Source: Tuctoria greenei
Taxonomy: Eukaryota; Streptophyta; Magnoliopsida; Poales; Poaceae
Length of the DNA: 64,000 bases
Direction: 5' to 3'
NCBI GenBank assembly: GCA_036927565.1
Contig: JAYESD010000005.1
Location: 93,536,301-93,600,300, forward strand
In this document: positions 57,621-64,000 of the stretch, piece after piece
Layout of the letters: the number at the start of each line of letters is the position of its first letter
Numbering within the stretch: the stretch's first letter is position 1
Notes under the pieces: model-generated
Seen by the model: the letters and a program-made list of their open reading frames with translations, nothing else
Told to the model about the DNA's origin: nothing
The model's database searches: none
Translations under genes and position numbers: made by a program

Positions 57621-58039
57621 TAAGTTTTAGTCAAAACCAACATGCTTCTCTTTTATTAAGTTATGTTATTAAGTTATTCGAAGTTAACATGTTAAGTTAT
57701 TAAGTTTCTCTTTTATTTGTTTATCACAGGGATCTTGTCATGGAACACCCGAAGGTGGTGATGCTTTCCTTAACATCAACGACGGAGGAGCGAGTAGAGG
57801 AGATGGGAGCACATGACGTGCGAGTGGAGGCTCCCACGACGACATTTGAATTTCTTTTACTCATTTTCATACTGTTGTGCATGTGTCTCTAACATTTGAA
57901 AACTTGTGTACGATGCTATGTTTGAAATGTTGTTGAATTATATCTGTTGTGTTGTATATATATTGTTGTTCTATCTGTAAAATGGAGGTTCTCCAGCAGG
58001 GGAGGGAGAGGAATTAAGCAGTTTTTTTTAAAAAATATG

Positions 58040-58462
58040 TTATGTGCGTCGGTTTTGCCTAAACCGACGCCCATAGTTGCCCTCTGTAGGCTGCCCACGT
58101 GGTGTATTATATGCGTCAGTCTCCTTGTAACTGGCGCACTTAAATAGACTAAATGTGTCGGTTTCTGCAGAACCGACACTCAAACACGCGCTCGGTGCGC
58201 TCGCCACGTGTCGCATTAAGTGCGTCGGTTTGGAAGGACCAACACTTTTAAGTGACGTAAATGTGTCGGTTCATGCCGCTGATGCATTTACATCTAAGTG
58301 TGTCGGCTATCGCAAACCGACGCCCATAGCTCATAAATGCGTCGGCCCCAACGCACTTACATGTTAAAGGTGTCAAATCTATTTCGTCGGCTAAGTGCAT
58401 CGGTTGACCGACGCCTTTAGTTTATGGGTGTCGGTCTCTGTAGGCAACCGACGTTCATATAG
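58040..58462. repeat. CACTA2 right subterminal repeat array
   Basis: Alternating GCGTCGGTTT and AACCGACGC units, for example at 58045, 58061, 58157, 58222, 58264, 58314 and 58397, leading to the right terminal repeat at 58463-58492. Confidence 0.85.
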
Positions 58463-58495
58463 CCGAAGCCCTATTGACGAATTCCTGTAGTGACA

Positions 58496-59419
58496 AACTG
58501 GTAAGAAGTATATATAGACATGTTAGAACATGCATGAACATTAACACTTCTATCAAACTATCAAGATGGTATTTAAAAAACAAAAAAAATAGTAAAGGAA
58601 TTACCATACCCATCCGCATTGCTAGACGTCACAATGTTGATATTATTTTCTCTCTACTGTAAGCCCTATCAGAACAATTCTTGGAAAAAAACACCTTGTC
58701 TGCCACAGGTATAGCAGCCCTCATTGACTTTGTTTGACTTCTTTTTCTTATTGAAAGCGGTAGTTTTATTTGGCTTGAATTGAGACTTTTTGTTCCCTTT
58801 GTTCTTGACATTTGGTTCTTGCACCATATTTGTATTGACGCTAGATTGACCCTCACCTCTTTTCTCAGTAATGTCCTTATCGCGAGACTTCTCAACATCA
58901 AAAGATGCTATCAGATTTTCAACTGATATTTCTCGTCTCTTGTATTTGAGGATGTGGTGAAGTTTCTTCATGAAGAAGACAACTTTGCAATAATGCAACC
59001 AACCACAAACTTATCGGGTAAAGGACACTTAAAGAGATTGAGCTTTCTCACTATATACTGTATCTCGTGATCTTGTTCAACTACAAGACCATTATTAACC
59101 ATCTTGTAGTCATGAAAATTCAACATGCATAGGCTGCACCATACTTAGCATTAAGTGCATCAAAGAGCTCTTTCCCATCTATGACTGTTAAATAAACATC
59201 ACAGAGTTTATTATCAAGAACGCTTAAGATACATCATCTCATGGCAGAATTGGCTTTCATCTGCTCTACAGAATATGAAAGACCTTGACGTCTATCCTCG
59301 GTTAACCAGAAGATCTTAAGCGATTGAAGATAGAGTGCAGGCTTAACTTGCCACCTTTTGATGTGTGCACCAGAGAATTTCTCGGGCCTTAGTGCATCAG
59401 CTAAAGTAATCATGTTCAA
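58496..59419 (-). pseudogene. C3 gag and protease start (decayed)
   Basis: Minus strand. The N-terminal gag frame 59419-59234 (MNMITLADALRPEKFSGAHIKRWQVKPALYLQSLKIFWLTED) matches the FSGxHFKRWQ block of plant copia gags. A later segment (58998-58669) gives HHILKYKRREISVENLIASFDVEK, a Lys/Asn-rich linker and a CYTCGRQGVFF knuckle remnant whose His and last Cys are lost. Towards 58496 the reading resembles the protease block before CACTA2 interrupts it. It is broken by several frameshifts. Confidence 0.85.
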
Positions 59420-60205
59420 CTCAAAAAATTTGCATAAATAAGGTTTCTAGATTGTTAGAAGTAAAATGACAATTTACTTTATAATTCCAAAAAAACTTTC
59501 TAATACAACATCGATAAACACCGATACAAGGATGAGCAGATTGCACATACTGATTTGTAGCTAGAGGGATCGTTGTAGATGTTGTCACGGGCTTGATGAC
59601 GGTCAGGCAATGCAAGCATTGATGGTGATGTTAAGTAGCAGCGCCCGATCTTGGTGGTAGGCGACCCGTGATGAAGGATGCGAGCAATTGCGTGGAGCGC
59701 TTCTCAAAAACTTATTTGCCCTCTTCTGGTGCAGGATCGCAAGGGTGAGCGATTATGGAGACCTGCTATCTTGATCGTTGGTGCACGTCGGTGCACGGGA
59801 TGGATTATACTACGATGACAGCGCAAGAAACACAAACGTTAATTGATATGATCGTGGGATACTCTCTCCAGCCGTGCACACCCACATCCGATATGACTCT
59901 GTAGTTGTAGGATCGTCCGTCTTCAACTTAGATTCGGTCCAATTCGGAATCCCAAAAGCCCAACCCAATTTTTTGCAATAAAAATAAAAATTGGGCTCGA
60001 CTCGAATTCACACGAATATGGTGTGCATGTGCGAGGCGAGCGAGGAGGATGAGCACGTGTAGGCCACTCCTCTTCTTCTTCATATAAGGATTGAGAGAAC
60101 AACCTTCCTTATGTATAGGAGTTCCTCCCCTCCAACTTATCATGTGGGATTAAACATTTAGGCTCTCTTTGACAAATATTCACAAAGTTGATTCTCTAGA
60201 TTCAC
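59420..60205 (-). other. Probable C3 leader and 5' LTR remnant
   Basis: Upstream of C3 gag on the minus strand. From the right it reads GTTTAATCCCACATGATAAG and CCTTATATGAAG, a promoter-like order I have seen in LTRs of such copia families. No primer-binding site or exact LTR end could be found, so the borders are approximate. No ORF is supportable. Confidence 0.45.
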
Positions 60206-60223
60206 TTCCACTACAGGAATCCC

Positions 60224-60525
60224 GACGATTTGTGACAGCCGCAACCGTCGTAAATAAGAAAAAGTCGTCGCAAATAAGCTATTTGCGACGACTTTTCTTA
60301 TTTGCGACGGTTTTTGGTCGTCGCTCGATTTTCATCGCAATTTAGCTTATTTGCGACGGTCGCCGTCGCAAATTAACTTATTTGCGACAACCTGATTATT
60401 TGCGACGGCTAATGGGAGCCATCGCAATTAAGCTTTATTTGAGACGGCTTTTGCAGGCCGTCGCAAATTATTTAGATTTATTTGTGATGGTGTTGTATAA
60501 AAGCCGTCACAAATAAGGTTTTTTC
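60224..60525. repeat. CACTA3 left subterminal repeat array
   Basis: At least ten units of TTTGCGACGG or CCGTCGCAAAT in both orientations, spaced about 15-40 bp apart. Confidence 0.9.
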
Positions 60526-60694
60526 TTTAATAAAAAAGAAAATGTTGCCCAGCTCAATGGCCAGAAATATGATAGACATAACAACAGCAATACACATATA
60601 ACAACAACAATACAGTCATATAGCATCACATCACAAAAACAGAAAACATATAGCGTCTCCATCACAACACAAGAACACAATACAAAGAGAGAGG
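60526..60694 (-). other. CACTA3 3' untranslated stretch
   Basis: CA-rich and AT-rich, between the subterminal array and the gene B stop. No further feature seen. Confidence 0.6.
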
Positions 60695-61953
60695 CTATCC
60701 GCTAGCCCTTCTACTACCTCCTGTGCCGCCAATGTCCTCCCCGCGCGTCAGTCCAGGCGCCGATATAGACGACGACTAAGTTTGAGCCTCCGTCGCTGAT
60801 CCCTGCAACACATAGAAGTTGTTTGACTTATTGATTAGTTTGTCACTTCGTTTTTCACTAGAATTGATTAAACAAGCTAGAATTGATCATATTGAACTTA
60901 CTTTAGATAATTTGAGTTAGATTTGGCTATGTTTGATTATTTAAGACTAAGTAAGACTACAATAGCTAAGTTGAATCAGATTTTCCTATGTTTGATGAAT
61001 TAAAACTAAGTAAGAACGTTTTTGATTACCTGAAAACCTGGAGAAGTGTGCATCGACGGCGGTACGTGCACTTGTGGCAGTGGAATTAACGGTGGCAGTG
61101 GAGGTAGCTCGAGCTGCAACCCCTGGACTCCATGGCCTTGAAAGAAACTCTGTCATTGCAAGCGTTACCGGTTATTACATATTATTAAGAATGCGATGAA
61201 TTTAAATTACTTTAACTTACCGCCATCGTCTGCCTTTGCACCTCCATCGCCTCCTGCATCTGCTCCATGCAGGCTTGCTGGTAGGAGATGGTGGCCTGCA
61301 TCGCCACCTTTGCCGCCTCCATCTCCGCCTTGCCCTCCTCGACCTGATGGCCGAGAGTCTCCACTTGCGAGACACGGCGACTCGAGCCCGCCGACAAAGC
61401 CTTTGTGGAGCTGCCTCTCACAGTTTGCGCCGCCCTCAAGTCTACAACCCCGTCGAATATGGCGAGCCTATAAAAAAGAATCAGTAATATGGAATTAAAA
61501 TATCTTGAATTGAAAACAATAAAATGAATTATGAACTCACCTTTCGTGGGCTTTTCCATCTCTGCTTCCATACACGGCTTGAGGATCGATTGGTTCATGT
61601 TCCCAATAAAAACCTTTGTCGTGTATCCTCCTAGCCTGCTCCCCGTACCTAGACTGAAAAACAAGAAAATCGTGTAAGTTCAACAATCTATATAGTTATA
61701 ATTAATATGAATGGTTTTTAAACTTACTAGGCGCTCGGTTGCGGCCTGACTGCACCCCTCAGGCTGAGAAGAGTCCCTGTGACCTCTCTTCCAAACTTCA
61801 GCAGGGGTCGGCGACACCCCCCGTCTCGTGCTCCTGTCAATACGTGTTAGTACGAACCGTATATTATGAATATATAAACATAATTTAGACACACTTATCG
61901 TGCGTTTAGCTAAATGCAAGTGGTTATCTTGGCCATGCGTGATTAACAACTTT
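60695..61953 (-). pseudogene. CACTA3 gene B: Transposase_24/TNPA-like
   Basis: Minus strand, several exons. The segment at about 61845-61740 (GVSPTPAEVWKRGHRDSSQPEGCSQAATERL) corresponds to the FEVYLKxHKG...EVLCDEAS block of CACTA1. A further piece (SRLGGYTTKVFIGNMNQ, about 61650-61600) precedes a coiled-coil exon (VSQVETLGHQVEEGKAEMEAAKVAMQATISYQQACMEQMQEAMEVQRQTMA, 61400-61215). A Pro/Gln-rich exon follows (61154-61030), then a last exon (60802-60695) with a Gly-rich end, GGTGGSRRASG, and an internal TAG. The first half is missing through the deletion that joins gene A to gene B. Confidence 0.72.
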
Positions 61954-62634
61954 GACATACCTCGATTTACCACATTTCAAGCACATATTCTCGTTGGCAT
62001 GCTCTTTACAAAATAGCATGCAGTTATCTGGGCACACATAGATTTTTTCATAGTCTATACCGAGACCAGGTATCAATTTCTTCGACTGATACATATATCT
62101 AGGCGCTTTGTGAGGTTGTGGAAGGATACCACAAATCAATTTCATAAGATCAGTGTAGCAGTTGATGGAAAAAAGTACTTAGACTTAATTGCCATAAATT
62201 TTGTCATGAAAGCAAGGACGGTCACATCCGCGTGTTCATGCAATGGCTGTTCTGACTTGAGCTCATTGAAGAACTTGTCTACCTCCATTGTAAGAGGACC
62301 CTCCGCTTCCATAGCTTCTAGCATCTCATCCATCCTATCAACCCCCGTTCTATCATCATCCTCATCCACTTCTTTATGACTCGAGATTTAGTATCGTCGT
62401 GGAAGGTTCACATCTCATAATGTGGCGTGAAACTGTTTCGATATAAGTGAAACGAAAGTTCCATTCTGTTCAAAAACTTGGTGTTCCAGTATTTCGTACA
62501 TGGGCACCATACCTTATCATCCGTTGACAACGAAAATGCTCGATCCAAAAATTCATCTAACTTGGTGTATCACTCATCCGAGTGACCACCAATTCTGCTC
62601 TTCCAATATATATCCAACTCCGGTCTTCACTCAT
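61954..62634 (-). pseudogene. CACTA3 gene A: transposase N-terminal remnant
   Basis: Minus strand from ATG at 62634 (MSEDRSWIY). A Transposase-associated domain, frameshifted, keeps CPCTKYWNTKFLNRMELSFHL where the second zinc Cys is Tyr. The acidic linker (MDEDDDRTGVDRMDEMLEAMEAEGPL) parallels CACTA1 DRMDEMMVD. The next block (SKKLIPGLGIDYEKIYVCPDNCMLFCKEHANENMCLKCGKSRYVKV) matches CACTA1 about 3206-3350. It then ends abruptly at about 61954, where the Transposase_21 core should start, and runs into gene B. Confidence 0.85.
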
Positions 62635-62727
62635 ATTTGACTCTCCAGTTTAAAGTCGGAGAAATTATAGTTAATTTATGCAGGATTTATCCTACTTATG
62701 ACGAGACATAAAACCTGAATTCGAACA

Positions 62728-62793
62728 AAATTCCGGCAGCATAACCTCGCATGTTTTACACTGCACCCCCAAAAATGGTGCAGTTCTTCAAGC
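62728..62793 (-). promoter_or_regulatory. Conserved CACTA leader hairpin and box, CACTA3 copy
   Basis: On the minus strand, CTGCACC and GGTGCAG arms flank an ATTTTTGGG loop. They are followed by GAGGTTATGCTGCCGGAATTTT. The segment lies about 95-160 bp upstream of the gene A ATG. Matches CACTA2 50811-50876. Confidence 0.6.
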
Positions 62794-62869
62794 TTTGGGG
62801 TCAAGTGTCCAAAATTAACTTACGACAACTTTAGGGTTAGCCATCTCAGATTTCTAATCGACAGGAGAC

Positions 62870-63060
62870 TAGCTTTCTTAATGTCCGTCTCGGATTGGTC
62901 TTCAAATCTGTGACAGTGTGCCATAAAGACCGTCTCGGATATCTTACATAAATGAGACGGCCTCCTTAAAGCTCGTCTGGGATTACTTAGCAAAAGGAGA
63001 CGGGTCGCCTTGAAGTCCGTCTCGGATTTCTCACGAAAAGGAGATGAGCTTTCTTAGAGC
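62870..63060. repeat. CCGTCTCGGATT repeats inside CACTA3
   Basis: Direct units at about 62884, 62931, 62973 (degenerate) and 63019, spaced about 42-47 bp, with GAGACGG inverted partners near 62952 and 62999. The unit differs from the TTTGCGACGG terminal family. It may be the end of another element inserted in the leader. Confidence 0.7.
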
Positions 63061-63415
63061 ATTATAAACATAGAGCTAAATTCAAGCATAAAGCTAACAT
63101 AGAGCTAAATTCGTCGGTGAACATAGAGCTAAATTCAAGCATCAATGTAGCTAAACAAATCAAGCATGAATGTAGCTAAACAATTCAAGCATCAATGTAG
63201 CTAAACAATTGAAGCATTGATTAATAAAGATAAATTCAAGCATCAATCTAGGTAAACATAGAGCTCAATTCAAGCATCAATCTACCTAAATAATTCAAGC
63301 ATCGACTAATAGAGAGATACATAGAGCTAAACATAGAGCTAAATATGGAGCTAAACATAGAGCTAAATTCAAACATCAATCTAGCTAAATAATTCATGCA
63401 TCGATTAATAGAGAG
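63061..63415. repeat. AT-rich tandem-like repeats
   Basis: Imperfect repeats of AACATAGAGCTAAATTCAAG and CATCAATGTAGCTAAACAAT (about 25-45 bp). Non-coding leader or intron. Confidence 0.85.
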
Positions 63416-63780
63416 AGAAGAAGAAGGAGGAATAACCAACGAGAAGAGGAGGGCGTCAGCTAGAGTGAGGCGTCATCGACCGGAGGAGGGCATCGGTCGT
63501 AGGCGCAACGGCCGGAGGAGGCCGTCGGCGAGAGGTGCGGCGCCTAGGGCGCGCGCGGGAGGGGCGGCCGGGATGGGTGCGCACAACAGTCGGGAGGGAC
63601 CGCCTGGAGAAGCGCGCGACAGCAGGGAGAGGCGTGCGGGGCGATCGGGAGGGGCGGGCGATGGCGGCACTGGGGAGGAGCATGCGGCGGCGGCGGAGAC
63701 GAGCAGGCTGCGTCGCAGGAATGGAGGCGCGTGCATGAGCGAGTCGGACCCGTGGGCCAGGGGTATATCCCCCTAAAGTG
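63416..63780. other. GC-rich 5' region of CACTA3
   Basis: Rich in GGCG/CGGGAGGGGC. Open frames on both strands are low-complexity only. It takes the place of CACTA1 1796-2145 between leader and subterminal array. Confidence 0.7.
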
Positions 63781-64000
63781 CGACGGCTCTAGGCTTAACC
63801 GTCGTAAGTTAACTAACTCGCAACGGTTATACGCTTGGCTGTCGCAAGTTAGTCCTCTATTTGCGACGACCCGTGTATTTGCGACGACCGTTGAGCTTGC
63901 CGTCGCCAATTGAGCTTCAATTTGCGACGGCACGATACATTGTGACGGCCATGTGCGGGCCGTCGCAAGTTAACCAATGTGCGACGGCCAGCCGACGCAA
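63781..64000. repeat. CACTA3 right subterminal repeat array, continues beyond window
   Basis: Units of TTTGCGACGG, CCGTCGCAAGTT and related words in both orientations to the last base. No terminal CACTA end is reached. Confidence 0.88.

Larger units (their letters stand above)
54605..57849 (+). pseudogene. CACTA2 gene B: Transposase_24/TNPA-like protein, multi-exon
   Basis: Starts MFNLLPSLGKKKSKKGSGSS. The exon order matches CACTA1: a Gly/Ser- and Glu-rich exon (to about 55180), RPKGTR and LVDDQRIAAHHWYHYALQEY (55252-55531), VSQAYACSVFHNAAKRCVKDSFSKARIKV and AASKIHLTREEYLQSHVD (about 55606-55970), ETGTPPTFFEVYLKVHKGPDPNGPEVLCDEASAQKL (about 56049-56163), the coiled-coil/Gln exon (about 56500-56660) and short Gln/Pro-rich exons to a stop at 57847-57849. 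Stops at about 54955, 55333, 55493, 55814 and in the Gln exon break it. Expected role: binding to subterminal repeats (inference). Confidence 0.82.
31970..58492 (+). mobile_element. CACTA2: En/Spm-type transposon inserted in C3, split by A2
   Basis: The left end is CACTATAGGAAAACATGAAT. The inverted right end is CACTACAGGAATTCGTCAAT. The target duplication ACA is at 31967-31969 and 58493-58495. It is the same family as CACTA1: same subterminal GCGTCGGTTT units, GC-rich 5' region, and genes A and B. Without A2 the element is about 9.3 kb. A2 entered its GC-rich 5' region. Both genes carry stops and frameshifts. Confidence 0.96.
29630..60205 (-). mobile_element. C3: old Ty1/copia element, minus strand, split by CACTA2
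   Basis: The own DNA of C3 is 29630-31969 (RT, integrase and pre-integrase) and 58496-about 60205 (protease start, gag, 5' leader and LTR). Reading across the CACTA2 site gives a continuous protease/pre-integrase stretch. The 3' end is missing: RT stops in the SLMYF...SKLSRSVSNPG block at about 29635, so RNase H and the 3' LTR are gone. Gag and RT wording fit the common plant TNT1-94-type copia polyproteins. It is heavily mutated and the oldest layer of the nest. Confidence 0.85.
60209..64000 (-). mobile_element. CACTA3: deleted CACTA element of a second family, runs off the window
   Basis: The left end is CACTACAGGAATCCCGACGA, preceded by TTC (60206-60208) as the possible 3-bp target duplication. 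Both visible sides have TTTGCGACGG-type subterminal repeats. Gene B and the first part of gene A lie on the minus strand, so the 5' end is to the right, beyond 64000. The transposase core, DUF4218 and DUF4216 parts are absent, so this is a non-autonomous derivative. Confidence 0.9.

Noticed and set aside
63396..63933. Arg/Ala/Gly-rich frames at the right end
   Set aside because: GC-rich leader and subterminal repeats of CACTA3. Frames exist on both strands without any recognisable protein.

Overview
The window looks like repeat-rich nuclear DNA of a plant with a large genome, most likely a grass. The evidence is the mix of families: Athila-lineage Ty3/gypsy, SIRE/Maximus-lineage Ty1/copia and En/Spm-type CACTA elements with GC-rich 5' ends. 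The grass assignment is inference. I see no convincing host gene, no rRNA or tRNA gene and no CRISPR array. Nearly every open frame belongs to a transposable element, and most are broken.

Left half (1-25325). An Athila-like element (A1, plus strand) enters the window inside its reverse transcriptase and ends with its 3' LTR at 24110-25325. Two elements sit inside it. CACTA1 (1476-10065, target duplication TTG) split its integrase. The SIRE-like element S1 (13784-23949, target duplication ATGTG/ACGTG) lies in its 3' non-coding tail.

Middle (25326-31969). After a short GC-rich stretch comes a Tourist-like MITE (25782-26579) with a hAT-like MITE inside it (25839-26392). Next is a decayed Tat-like LTR and leader remnant (about 27100-29630). 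The 3' part of an old copia element on the minus strand (C3) follows.

Right half (31970-60205). C3 is split by CACTA2 (31970-58492, target duplication ACA). CACTA2 is split by a second Athila-like element, A2 (32421-49655, target duplication CTAGC). A2 is split by a second SIRE-like element, S2 (40014-47435, minus strand, target duplication ATTTG). This makes a four-level nest in which every junction can be placed to the base. The gag and 5' LTR side of C3 resumes at 58496-60205.

Right end (60209-64000). CACTA3 belongs to a different CACTA family (TTTGCGACGG repeats, genes on the minus strand). It has lost its transposase core and runs off the window.

How the genes work together. Each CACTA element has a TNP2-type transposase gene (A) followed closely by a smaller Transposase_24/TNPA-like gene (B). 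Subterminal repeat arrays at both ends are the likely protein-binding sites. The retroelements carry gag, protease, integrase, reverse transcriptase and RNase H in lineage-typical order. The two Athila-like copies also carry an extra coiled-coil ORF after integrase and seven copies of a palindromic GGTCGGCCGACC-type motif. These are the most original features here. A1 contains a CACTA while the sister CACTA contains A2, so the two families were active over overlapping periods.
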